The notes under the pieces are model-generated. The model saw only the letters and a list, made by a program, of their open reading frames with translations, was not told the origin of the DNA and made no database searches. Shown here piece after piece: positions 8,592 through 16,331 of a stretch of 64,000 nt of DNA (its first letter is position 1; every line of letters starts with the position of its first letter). A program made the translations under genes and the position numbers. Location: assembly GCA_013178295.1 (NCBI GenBank), contig JABLWW010000017.1, positions 108,599 to 172,598 of the forward strand. Direction: 5' to 3'. The stretch is from Anaerolineae bacterium. Its GTDB lineage: Bacteria > Chloroflexota > Anaerolineae > Anaerolineales > Anaerolineaceae.

Positions 8592-10544
8592 ATGGAGCAA
8601 AAATTTGCCGGATTTTGGAACAGGATTCTGCGAGTAGATTTGACTTCCCGCACCACGCAGGTGGTAGAGCTTGACCCATTGCTGTACCGCTACTATATGG
8701 GCGGGCGCAATCTGGCGCTGCACTTTCTGCTCAAAGAGGTTGCGCCTGACACAAAGCCGCTCAGCCCGCAAAATAAGCTCATCTTGATGACCTCAGTGGT
8801 AACTGGTGCGCCCATCTCTGGACAGGCGCGCCACACCGCCGCGGCAATCTCGCCGCTGACTGGTGGGCTGGCAGATTCACAATGTGGAGGATGGTGGGGG
8901 GCAGAGCTGAAATTTGCCACTTGGGATGGGATCATCATTGAGGGAAAGGCGGACAAACTGGTTTACCTGTGGATTGAAGACGAGCATGTGCAAATCCTAC
9001 CAGCGGATGATCTGCACGGCAGGCTGACCCACGAGGTCATGGAGATTCTACGCAACCGGCATGGGGCAAAAGCGCGCACCCTGCAATGCGGAATTGCCGG
9101 AGAGAACCTGGTGCGCTATGCCAATATCACCGCTGACTGCCGTAACTTTCATGGGCGCGGCGGGCTGGGGGCGGTGATGGGCAGCAAAAACCTGCGCGCC
9201 GTTGCCGTGCGCGGCACACACCGCAGGTTGAAAATTGCCGATCCCGAAAAGCTGAACCAAATTGCCACCTGGTTCTCGCGCAGCGTCAAGATCCACCCGG
9301 CTGTTTCATTGCATCACGAGCTGGGCACATCCAAAGGCATTGTGCCGGTGAGCGTGGCGGGCATGCTGCCCACCTATAACTTTCAGGATGGGTCATTTGA
9401 AGGGGCGGAAAAGATCGGTGGGGAGACAATGAAGCGCGAACTTAACGGAAGCACCGAAACCTGCTATGCCTGCGCTGTATCGTGCAAACGCTCGGTGGAG
9501 GGAGAAAAGGGCGCCTTCAAGGTTACTCGCAATTATGGCGGTCCAGAGTACGAATCGATTGGATTGCTCGGTTCTAATCTGGGTGTGGATGATATTTACG
9601 CGGTGGCGGCGTGCAATGAACGCTGCAACGCGCTGGGGCTGGACACCATCTCTACGGGTTTGACCCTTTCGTGGGCGGTGGAATGCTTTGAGCGCGGGCT
9701 GATCAGTGAGGCAGATACGGGTGGGTTGCGGCTGAAGTGGAATGACCCGCACACATATCTTGATCTGATTGATGCCATTGCATCGCGGCGCGGCTTTGGC
9801 GACCTGTTGGCGGAGGGCAGTTGGGCGGCGGCAAGCAAGATCGGCAGGGGCAGCGAAAAGTATTCGATGACTTCCAAAGGACAGGAATTTGCCAATCATG
9901 AGCCGCGCGGCAAGTGGGGGGTGGCGCTGGGATATGCTGTTTCGCCAACCGGTGCCGATCACCTTCAGGCGGCGCATGATCCATGGTTTACAAACCCCGG
10001 CGACCCAAGCGCCGAATTCAACTGGGTTGACCTGACAGACCTCAACCCGACGGGAATCCTCGAACCAGTGCCCGCCGAAGACCTCAGCGCGGCAAAGGTG
10101 CGTCTGTTCATCTATCTGCAATATATCTGGGGAGTGCATGACGTGCTCGATTGGTGCATTTTTACCGCCGTGCCGGAGTTTCGCGCCATCAGCCTCAACC
10201 AGTTGGCAGAGGTGGTTGGCGCGGTAACCGGCTGGAAAACCAGCTTGTTTGAAGTGCTTAAGGCGGGCGAGCGCGGTGTTACGATGGCGCGCGCTTTCAA
10301 TGTAAGGCGTGGTTTTTCGGCGGATGATGACCGGCTGCCGGACAGGATGTTTGAACCCCTGCGCGGCGGGACGCTTAAGGGGCATTGTATTGACCGCCAG
10401 CAGTTTGAGAGAGGCAAACAGCTGTACTACGCCATGATGGGCTGGGATGAACGCGGTGTGCCCGGCGAGGCAAAACTTGAGGAATTGGGTGTTGGCTGGG
10501 TGTGGCAGCTGCTGGCTGAACGCAGCGCAGCCGGGCGTCAATAG
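8592..10544 (+). CDS. Aldehyde:ferredoxin oxidoreductase family protein (W/Mo-bispterin enzyme)
   Basis: A 650-residue protein covering the whole family length. The N-terminal domain has ILRVDLTSRTTQVVEL, the pterin-binding GGRNLALHFLL and SGQARHTAAAISPLTGG. The 4Fe-4S cluster ligands are visible as Cys291-x2-Cys294-x3-Cys298, with the distant fourth at Cys522 (DWCIFT). The HEPRGKWGVALGYAVSPTGADH-type region (written here only as the landmark GADH) is present. Such enzymes oxidise aldehydes to acids with ferredoxin, using a tungsten or molybdenum pterin cofactor, usually in anaerobes. Here the gene is inside a sugar operon, 12 bp after an isomerase-like gene and followed by a MoaD-like gene. 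An aldose or aldehyde intermediate of that pathway is the likely substrate (inference). Confidence 0.93.
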   Translation: MEQKFAGFWNRILRVDLTSRTTQVVELDPLLYRYYMGGRNLALHFLLKEVAPDTKPLSPQNKLILMTSVVTGAPISGQARHTAAAISPLTGGLADSQCGGWWGAELKFATWDGIIIEGKADKLVYLWIEDEHVQILPADDLHGRLTHEVMEILRNRHGAKARTLQCGIAGENLVRYANITADCRNFHGRGGLGAVMGSKNLRAVAVRGTHRRLKIADPEKLNQIATWFSRSVKIHPAVSLHHELGTSKGIVPVSVAGMLPTYNFQDGSFEGAEKIGGETMKRELNGSTETCYACAVSCKRSVEGEKGAFKVTRNYGGPEYESIGLLGSNLGVDDIYAVAACNERCNALGLDTISTGLTLSWAVECFERGLISEADTGGLRLKWNDPHTYLDLIDAIASRRGFGDLLAEGSWAAASKIGRGSEKYSMTSKGQEFANHEPRGKWGVALGYAVSPTGADHLQAAHDPWFTNPGDPSAEFNWVDLTDLNPTGILEPVPAEDLSAAKVRLFIYLQYIWGVHDVLDWCIFTAVPEFRAISLNQLAEVVGAVTGWKTSLFEVLKAGERGVTMARAFNVRRGFSADDDRLPDRMFEPLRGGTLKGHCIDRQQFERGKQLYYAMMGWDERGVPGEAKLEELGVGWVWQLLAERSAAGRQ

Positions 10545-10572
10545 GTGCAAGCGGATGGTCGTCTGAGCAGCG

Positions 10573-10815
10573 ATGTGGATCAAAGTGAAGCTCTATGGTA
10601 CGTTGCGGCGGCTTGCATCCCCTCAAACACCTGGAATATGGCAGGGCGAGATACCTGAGGGCTGGACGATCCGCGATCTGCTGGCGCATTTGGGTGCGGG
10701 AAGGTACGAAGCCTGCGCGGCGATGATCAACGGTGCAGCCTGCCCGCTGGAGACGGAGATTCCCGCAGATGCCGAAGTGGTGGTTGTGCCCCCCGTGGGC
10801 GGTGGTTTGTGCTAA
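10573..10815 (+). CDS. MoaD/ThiS-family sulfur-carrier-like protein
   Basis: An 80-residue beta-grasp protein beginning MWIKVKLYGTLRRL, as MoaD does, and ending VVPPVGGGLC. MoaD proteins deliver sulfur to molybdopterin from a thiocarboxylate on a C-terminal Gly-Gly. It lies 28 bp after the aldehyde oxidoreductase gene, as is common for MoaD-like partners of this family, so it may serve that enzyme's pterin cofactor. The oddity is that Leu-Cys follows the Gly-Gly-Gly, so the glycine tail is not terminal. Either it is trimmed or it works differently. Confidence 0.8.
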   Translation: MWIKVKLYGTLRRLASPQTPGIWQGEIPEGWTIRDLLAHLGAGRYEACAAMINGAACPLETEIPADAEVVVVPPVGGGLC

Positions 10816-10822
10816 AATCATA

Positions 10823-10872
10823 TTTGCAAATGTTTGCAAAGAGTTGCGAATGGGACGCATTTAAGATATAAT
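10823..10872 (+). promoter_or_regulatory. Transaldolase promoter with three 10-bp phased repeats
   Basis: Three direct repeats sit exactly 10 bp apart: TTTGCAAATG (10823-10832), TTTGCAAAGA (10833-10842) and GTTGCGAATG (10843-10852). The third contains a TTGCGA -35 box (10844-10849), followed after 17 bp by a perfect TATAAT -10 box (10867-10872). Helically phased sites running into the -35 suggest a regulator that binds one face of the DNA. A small GCGCA/TGCGC hairpin (10898-10909) lies in the leader before the AAGGAG of the transaldolase gene. Confidence 0.7.
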
Positions 10873-10957
10873 CGATAATCGAAAGTATGTTGATACAGCG
10901 CAGATGCGCGTCAGTCAAGACGTATAAAGGTTTTTGTGATATAACAAGGAGCTTAAA

Positions 10958-12049
10958 ATGATGGCAAGCCAGTACAAAAGTCCACTGCATGAAATGGCGT
11001 GCACAACGCCGACCAATTACTGGAACGATTCATGTTCCGTTGAAGAACTGACCTACGCCATTGAGCGCGGCGCGGTCGGAGCAACCAGCAACCCGCAGAT
11101 TGTGCTGGAAGTGCTCAAAAAAGAGATGCACCTGTGGAACGACTTTATCCATAAAACGATCCGTGATAACCCAACCTGGTCGGAGATCGAAGTTGCCTGG
11201 AAGGTGTATGAAGCGCTGGCGGTGAATGGCTCCAAGCTGTTGCTGCCCATTTTTGAGCAGTCCAAAGGCAAGCGCGGGCGGCTTTCCATTCAGACCAACC
11301 CGGCGCTTTACCGCAATTCCAAAGCCATTCTGGAGCAGACGCTGCATTTTCACAGCTTGGTGCCCAACTTCAACATCAAGGTTCCCGCCACCAAAGCCGG
11401 TCTCGAGATGGTGGAAGAAGCTACCTATCAGGGCGCCAATGTCAACGTGACGGTGAGCTTTACCGTGCCGCAGGTGATCGCTGTTGCCGAGGCGGTGGAG
11501 CGTGGTCTGCGCCGCCGCGAGAAAGAGGGCAAGGATGTTGACAGCATGTCTCCGATTGCCACGATGATGATCGGGCGCACGGATGACTGGATGAAGGTTC
11601 TGGTGGGGCTGGATCACATTGACATTGACCCCGAGTATCTGGAGTGGGCTGGTGTGGCATGTTTCAAGAAGGCGTATGGCATCTTCAAACAGCGCGGTTA
11701 CCGCGCTCGTCTGCTGGCAGCCGCTTACCGCAATTTTTACCACTGGACGGAGTTCATCGGCGGCGACTGCTCGCTGACCATGCCGTGGAAGTGGCAGGTC
11801 AAGTTCAACGAGTCGGATGTCAAGGTGGAAGAGCGCATGAGCGTGCCGGTCAAGGAAGAGATTGTCAAAGCGTTGTACGACAAAATCCCCGATTTCCGCA
11901 AAGCCTATGACGAAAACGGGATGAGCATTGCCGAGTTTGACACCTACGGCGCCACTGTGCGCACGCTGCGCACCTTTATCGCTGCCTGGCATGACTTTGT
12001 CGCCGTCATCCGCGACTTCATGCTCCCCAACCCGGATGTGAGGGCGTAG
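10958..12049 (+). CDS. Transaldolase family protein
   Basis: A 363-residue TIM-barrel protein. The N-terminal segment TTPTNYWNDSCSVEELTYAIERGAVGATSNPQIV matches the transaldolase pattern (landmark: GATSNP). NFNIKVPATKAG carries the expected Schiff-base lysine (Lys141). Transaldolase moves a dihydroxyacetone unit between sugar phosphates in the pentose phosphate pathway. It follows the sugar operon but has its own promoter, 85 bp upstream of the start codon, and ends just before an intrinsic terminator, so it is a separate unit. It is longer than the about 215-residue TalC group. The exact subfamily is uncertain. Confidence 0.9.
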   Translation: MMASQYKSPLHEMACTTPTNYWNDSCSVEELTYAIERGAVGATSNPQIVLEVLKKEMHLWNDFIHKTIRDNPTWSEIEVAWKVYEALAVNGSKLLLPIFEQSKGKRGRLSIQTNPALYRNSKAILEQTLHFHSLVPNFNIKVPATKAGLEMVEEATYQGANVNVTVSFTVPQVIAVAEAVERGLRRREKEGKDVDSMSPIATMMIGRTDDWMKVLVGLDHIDIDPEYLEWAGVACFKKAYGIFKQRGYRARLLAAAYRNFYHWTEFIGGDCSLTMPWKWQVKFNESDVKVEERMSVPVKEEIVKALYDKIPDFRKAYDENGMSIAEFDTYGATVRTLRTFIAAWHDFVAVIRDFMLPNPDVRA

Positions 12050-12051
12050 CG

Positions 12052-12270
12052 TTAAGTCTCAATATTGCCCGGCGGCAGCTCGATGCGCCGGGCTTTTTCG
12101 TACTCTTCCAGCGAGACTTCCAACTCGAAGACGCCGCTGAGGACATACGGCGGGCGGTGGACGCGCTCGCGGTAGGGCACGTGGTGCGTTTTGCACCAGG
12201 CAAGCCATGCCTCTATCTTTTGTAGCGTTTGCAAATTGACCAGCTCACAGCGCAAGACCGTTTTCCACAT
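12052..12270 (-). CDS. Small hypothetical protein (72 aa)
   Basis: A 72-residue, Glu/Arg-rich, soluble ORF with no motif I recognise. It starts MWKTVLRCELVNLQTLQKIE and includes the helical stretch VSLEEYEKARRIELPPG. The composition looks protein-like. It lies directly upstream (transcriptionally downstream) of the broken HEPN/MNT pair and its 3' end overlaps the terminator of the convergent transaldolase. It could be a third gene of the toxin-antitoxin unit. I have no functional evidence. Confidence 0.5.
   Translation of the reverse strand: MWKTVLRCELVNLQTLQKIEAWLAWCKTHHVPYRERVHRPPYVLSGVFELEVSLEEYEKARRIELPPGNIET
12067..12098 (+). terminator. Intrinsic terminator of the transaldolase gene
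   Basis: A perfect 8-bp GC stem GCCCGGCG (12067-12074) / CGCCGGGC (12086-12093) with an 11-nt loop is followed at once by TTTTT (12094-12098). It begins 18 bp after the transaldolase stop. It lies inside a small ORF on the other strand. Confidence 0.8.
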
Positions 12271-12291
12271 CGTCTATCCTGTCGGTAAAAA

Positions 12292-12701
12292 TCAGGTCGA
12301 GGAGTGATTCTCAAACAACCCTTCTGGAAGAATCTCTTCGATTGCTTGGCGCACTTTCTCGGCGAGGTTTACCGCTTCGAGCGCTTCTTCTTTAGTAAGC
12401 TAAAACTCAATGTCATAACGCAATTCAACAGCATAAGCCGTCAGCACGGTCAAGTCCAGTTCAGAAAGTGACGAGGCTGGCCAAGCATCAGAACAGCTTG
12501 CTGCAACTCTTCCAAATTGTGTGTGCGCGGGATGATTTTCCCGCTGAAAGCGATCACTGCTTTGAGATATTTTTCAACCGCTTGCTGGGCATGAAAGCAA
12601 ACGCCATCGTAGTTTGGGTATTCTGTGGCTTGAATCTCGCGTTGTGCTGTGTGCCAGTCGCCTTCAGCTTTTGCAACCCATTCGGCAGTTTCAGGTTTCA
12701 T
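12292..12701 (-). pseudogene. Disrupted HEPN-domain gene (toxin-like partner of MNT)
   Basis: The first 83 codons (12701-12450) encode a recognisable HEPN domain start: ETAEWVAKAEGDWHTAQRE, then CFHAQQAVEKYLKAV and IPRTHNLEEL. The frame then ends at TGA. Shifting frame near 12475 restores a plausible continuation (SELDLTVLTAYAVELRYDIEF), followed by an in-frame TAG. After the TAG there is a typical family tail (TKEEALEAVNLAEKVRQAIEE) ending at 12292. So the gene carries one frameshift and one nonsense codon. HEPN proteins of this kind are RNases paired with MNT nucleotidyltransferases. The 11-bp overlap with the MNT gene is the usual arrangement. Confidence 0.75.
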
Positions 12702-13002
12702 GTAGCACGATTCCCCGCGAGGTTATTTCTTTGAGAAACGAGTCGCCCTGTGCAAGACGGGCACTTACCTGCTCGGGAGTCCGCACCAGCAAATCCATCG
12801 GAAATGACGGACATGCGCGGCTGCGAATGCGGGAAGCCATCTGCCAGCTTTTTCCCTCAAAAGGCAGGATGACCAGCAGATCAACATCCGAGTCGGGAGA
12901 GGGATTTCCCCAGGCGTAGGAACCAAAGAGGATGATGCGCTGTGGCTGAAACTCACGAATAATGCGATCTGCCAGCGCTTGAATATCTTCCATACGAGTC
13001 AT
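12691..13002 (-). CDS. MNT-type nucleotidyltransferase (antitoxin-like)
   Basis: A 103-residue protein with the minimal nucleotidyltransferase signature GSYAWGNPSPDSDVD, that is GS-x10-D-x-D, followed by LLVIL. In HEPN/MNT toxin-antitoxin modules this enzyme modifies and silences the HEPN RNase. The reading frame is intact, although its HEPN partner immediately downstream is broken. A TATAAT lies six bases before the start codon (13014-13009 on the minus strand), which would place transcription start at the A of the ATG, so the message may be leaderless. It may now be an orphan antitoxin. Confidence 0.85.
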   Translation of the reverse strand: MTRMEDIQALADRIIREFQPQRIILFGSYAWGNPSPDSDVDLLVILPFEGKSWQMASRIRSRACPSFPMDLLVRTPEQVSARLAQGDSFLKEITSRGIVLHET

Positions 13003-13040
13003 GTTTTAATTATAGCCCAATACCAGACACGCGAGCTTGT

Positions 13041-13976
13041 TCACACAGGCGTTATCTGCACTTGTTCCGCAATTTCTCTGGCAGCCGCCGGGTCAAAGAT
13101 GCCCGCCCCGGGCATGAGGACATTGGCGGTAGCGGCGCCAGCTGCCAGCCGCAGCGCAGCGGGGAAAGCCGCACCGCGCTGCAGCGTCACCATCAGCCCA
13201 GCCAGGAAGCAGTCGCCGCTGCCCGTGGCGGATACGGTCTGCACCTGTGGTGAGATGATCTGCCATCCGCCGCTGTCGTCCACCCCCACCGCCCCGTTTT
13301 TGCCCAGCGTGATGACCACCATTGGTATCCCCATGCCGCGCAGGCAGAGCGCAGCCTTCAGGGCGTCCTGCAGGGTTTCGATGGCTGTTCCCAGCAAGCC
13401 GCCTGCCTCGACCCCATTGACCTTGAGCACGTGCGGCTGGGCTTGTAAGGCATGGCGCAGCGGTTCGCCGTAGGTATCGGCAAAGGTGAGCAGTCCGGCT
13501 TGCTTGGCGGCGTGGATCAGGCGCGCATAACCATCAGGTGGCGCGCCGGGCGGCAGATTGCCGGAGCAGGCGAGCATCTTTGCCGCCGCGAGGTGCTCAA
13601 GGATGAGCGTTTCAAATGCCTGCCACGTGCGGGGAGAGATGGGGACGGCGTGCTCAAAGACCTCTGTAACCAGCCCGCTGACGGGGTCAATCACCGAATA
13701 GCAGTCGCGCGTTTCACCCTCATCCCAAACCGCGCTCATGGCGACCCCCTCTGCCTGCATCTGCTCCATCATCCAGCGCCCGCGGTGACCGGCAAGGATG
13801 GTGAAAACGTGCGCTGCCCCGCCCAGCCGCTGTACGGCGCGCCCTACGTTCAGACCCTTGCCGCCTGCCAGCGCCACCAGCTGCTGCGGGCGGTGAATCT
13901 TGCCCAGGGTGTAGTTGGGAATGATGGCGGTGCGGTCAACAGCCGCGTTGGGGGAGATGATGAGCAGGTCGGGCAT
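13041..13976 (-). CDS. PfkB-family sugar-phosphate kinase (1-phosphofructokinase / tagatose-6-phosphate kinase type)
   Basis: A 311-residue ribokinase-fold protein. It has the N-terminal GGKGLNVGRAVQRLGG (substrate-binding glycine pair), the middle CSGNLPPG, which is typical of the FruK/LacC branch, and the C-terminal anion-hole motif TGSGD with catalytic Asp255. This branch phosphorylates C1 of fructose or tagatose phosphates. It starts 3 bp after a LacD-type aldolase gene, so the pair most likely runs ketose-6-phosphate to ketose-1,6-bisphosphate to triose phosphates. The alternative is sulfofructose kinase, which belongs to the same superfamily, but no sulfo-sugar gene is seen nearby. Confidence 0.88.
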   Translation of the reverse strand: MPDLLIISPNAAVDRTAIIPNYTLGKIHRPQQLVALAGGKGLNVGRAVQRLGGAAHVFTILAGHRGRWMMEQMQAEGVAMSAVWDEGETRDCYSVIDPVSGLVTEVFEHAVPISPRTWQAFETLILEHLAAAKMLACSGNLPPGAPPDGYARLIHAAKQAGLLTFADTYGEPLRHALQAQPHVLKVNGVEAGGLLGTAIETLQDALKAALCLRGMGIPMVVITLGKNGAVGVDDSGGWQIISPQVQTVSATGSGDCFLAGLMVTLQRGAAFPAALRLAAGAATANVLMPGAGIFDPAAAREIAEQVQITPV

Positions 13977-13979
13977 GTT

Positions 13980-14948
13980 TCAATACATCCTGTACCAATC
14001 CAGCGGCGCCTCTGCCGTGTAAAATTCGTTCCACGGGCGGGCAAGCGCCTGACAAAGGGCGCTTAGACGTGCCAGCCGCTGACGGGCGGTGGTAGCGAGA
14101 AAGCCGGTGCGCGCTTCGGCGGACATTTGTACGGCTTCCTGCCACACGGCGCGCCCGACGGCGATGCCGGATGCGCCAGCGCGGCATGCAATGGTTACCT
14201 GGCGCAGATAGAGGTCAAAGCTGACCGCCGCCGAGAGCAGAATCCATGGAACGCGTGAAGAGCGGTTGATTTCGGCACAGGCGTCTGCCCAGCGGGTTTC
14301 ATCCATGTCGTCGGCGTCCAGCGGGAACTCAACTTTGAGCAGATCAACGCCGGGGATAGCGGTGAGGCGGTGCGCCGTTTCAACCACCACGCGGCGTTTT
14401 TCGTCGCTGGGAAGCTTTTTGGCTGGGTCGAGTGAATAGGACAGCGGCTCAAGCATCAGCGCCAGGTCGTGCGCCTGACATTCGGCTGCCACGCGGCGGG
14501 TGAAGTCTTCGATTTCAGGTGCGGCGGACGAAGCGGGGTGATAATAGACCAGCAGTTTTGCCATGCTGGCGCCCATCCGTTTGGCTTTTTCCACGCTCCA
14601 GTCGGGCAAAATCTGGCTCTGGCGGGCGGTGGATTCGCCGCCGTAGCCGGTGGACTCGAGCGCCACCACCAGCCCGCAGCCGCCGGGGATGGCATCCGCC
14701 GCGACCGCCTGTGCCGCCCCGTATTCGGGGTCGAGCAGGACGGCGGTAGCTTGCTGCGCCAGCGCGGCGCACACCGCAACTTTGAAAGCAGAGAGCTGCA
14801 CATCGCTGACCGCTGCCGGGTCTTGCGGATTGAGGGCGCGGCGCAGGTTCTGGCGGTGATCCAGCGCCAAACAGGTGAAAACGCCGCGCGGGCTTGAACA
14901 CTGTTGCAAGCCGCGCGTTTTTCCGATCGAAAGGGTAACAGGTGGCAT
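13980..14948 (-). CDS. LacD-type class I aldolase (tagatose-1,6-bisphosphate aldolase family)
   Basis: 322 residues if started at the ATG at 14948, which has GGAG upstream and avoids overlapping the GH4 gene. A longer start at 15002 is possible. LacD hallmarks are FTCLALDHRQNL, LLDPEYG, a GYGGES loop, MGASMAKLLVYY, and VDLLKVEFPL with Lys205, the position of the Schiff-base lysine in LacD. It ends with the phosphate-binding GASGIAVGRAVW. It would cleave tagatose- or fructose-1,6-bisphosphate to dihydroxyacetone phosphate and glyceraldehyde 3-phosphate. It is 13 bp from the GH4 gene and 3 bp from the kinase gene. Confidence 0.85.
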   Translation of the reverse strand: MPPVTLSIGKTRGLQQCSSPRGVFTCLALDHRQNLRRALNPQDPAAVSDVQLSAFKVAVCAALAQQATAVLLDPEYGAAQAVAADAIPGGCGLVVALESTGYGGESTARQSQILPDWSVEKAKRMGASMAKLLVYYHPASSAAPEIEDFTRRVAAECQAHDLALMLEPLSYSLDPAKKLPSDEKRRVVVETAHRLTAIPGVDLLKVEFPLDADDMDETRWADACAEINRSSRVPWILLSAAVSFDLYLRQVTIACRAGASGIAVGRAVWQEAVQMSAEARTGFLATTARQRLARLSALCQALARPWNEFYTAEAPLDWYRMY

Positions 14949-14961
14949 GGTTTCTCCGTTT

Positions 14962-16281
14962 TCAAAAGGTAAACTGTGGCAGGTAGCCGCGGTTTTGCGC
15001 AAACATTTCGTCTACCATGTCTTTAATCTCCGCCAGCGAAAGCACTGCCGCAGTCAGTGGGTCGTTGGCAATGGCATGATAGACCAGACGGCGGTCGCCG
15101 TGCAATGCGGCGGTGATTGCCATCTCTTCGATCTGAGCGTTGAGACCCGTCAGCGCTGCCAGGTGGGGTGGCAGCGCCCCGACATACAGCGGGTGCAGCC
15201 CGCCTTTATCGGCGTATACCGGAACCTCCACACAGCAGCCGGGGGGCAGATTGGTGATGAGATGGGTATTGGGTACATTGCCGTTGAAGGCAAAAGGTTC
15301 TCCGCCTTCGAGGGCATTGATAATGCAGGCGGCATATTCCTGTCCGCGCGCGAGCGCGATGGGCTTCTCGGCGGCAAGCCATGCACGAACTTCGTCTTTC
15401 CAGGTGTTTTCGCGGCGCTGATATTCTTTGAGGATATAGGCATACTCGCCGGGGTTCCAGCCTGTGCCGTGGGTGCAGTATTTTTCGATCAGGTCGGGAC
15501 GTTTGCGAAACCAGGCGTTGTATTCCGAATTGTGCCCGCTGGATTCGGTTACATAATAGTCGAGGTGAAGAAACATCTCATTGCGCACGATTTCCTCGTT
15601 GTACACTTCAGGGCGCTCGGTGATGGCTTTGCGGACCAGCGGATAGGCATCCTGCCCCTTCCAGGTGTATTTGAGATACCACGCCTGATGGTTGATCCCG
15701 GCGCAGGTGTAAGCAATTTCTTCCATAGGGGCGCCGATCCAGCGCGCCAGCATCTCGGCGGTGCCCTGCACACTGTGACACAGCCCGGTCACAGTGATAA
15801 ACGTACTGCGCTGCAGTGCGCCGCATAGCATTGCCATGGGGTTGGTGTAGTTGAGCAACATTGCATTGGGGCAGCATGTTTCCATGTCTTTGACAATAGA
15901 AAGCATCACCGGCAGCGTGCGCAGAAAGCGAAAGATTCCCGCCGGGCCGCGCGTATCTCCCACGTTAAGGTCTATGCCGTATTTTTTGGGGATTTCGATA
16001 TCGTGCCGCCACACCTCCGTGCCGCCGCTGAGGATGGTGCAGAGGACGTAATCAGCGCCTTGCAGAGCCTGACGCCGGTCAAGGGTGGCTTCCACTTTTG
16101 CCGGGTAGTTCCCCATGCCGATGATCTTGCGCACTGCCTGATGCGCAAAATCCAGCCGCTCGGGGTCAATATCCATCAGGCATAGTGTGGCATCGCACAG
16201 CAGGGGGAAGGTGAGGATATCGCGCGTCAGTTTGGCGGTGAATTCCAGGCTTCCGGCGCCGATCAATGTGATTTTGGGCAT
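14962..16281 (-). CDS. GH4-family glycosidase, alpha-galactosidase-like
   Basis: 439 residues from the ATG at 16281, which follows AGAGGA. A longer start at 16329 would add 16 unconvincing residues. GH4 enzymes are NAD- and Mn-dependent. The Rossmann motif GAGSLEF is at 8-14, and the metal ligands are Cys168 and His198. The motif around Cys168 is CHSV, the variant associated in GH4 with alpha-galactosidases. The NYTNPM segment is also typical. It is cytoplasmic (no signal peptide) and acts on imported galactosides. It is operonic with the aldolase, kinase and the secreted GH114-like enzyme. Confidence 0.88.
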   Translation of the reverse strand: MPKITLIGAGSLEFTAKLTRDILTFPLLCDATLCLMDIDPERLDFAHQAVRKIIGMGNYPAKVEATLDRRQALQGADYVLCTILSGGTEVWRHDIEIPKKYGIDLNVGDTRGPAGIFRFLRTLPVMLSIVKDMETCCPNAMLLNYTNPMAMLCGALQRSTFITVTGLCHSVQGTAEMLARWIGAPMEEIAYTCAGINHQAWYLKYTWKGQDAYPLVRKAITERPEVYNEEIVRNEMFLHLDYYVTESSGHNSEYNAWFRKRPDLIEKYCTHGTGWNPGEYAYILKEYQRRENTWKDEVRAWLAAEKPIALARGQEYAACIINALEGGEPFAFNGNVPNTHLITNLPPGCCVEVPVYADKGGLHPLYVGALPPHLAALTGLNAQIEEMAITAALHGDRRLVYHAIANDPLTAAVLSLAEIKDMVDEMFAQNRGYLPQFTF

Positions 16282-16331
16282 CGCTTTATCCTCTGGTTTT
16301 TTTCTAGAAAGGAATACTTTTTGACGCAAGC

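Noticed and set aside
9393..10583. A 396-codon open frame antisense to the aldehyde oxidoreductase gene
   Set aside because: It mirrors a clear enzyme gene with all cluster ligands intact on the plus strand. Composition is His/Arg-rich and unnatural.
13041..14948. Sulfoquinovose (sulfo-EMP) kinase/aldolase pair
   Set aside because: Kinase and aldolase families overlap with that pathway, but there is no GH31 sulfoquinovosidase, sulfonate isomerase or sulfolactaldehyde reductase nearby. The galacto-type GH4 and GH114 neighbours fit a tagatose pathway better.
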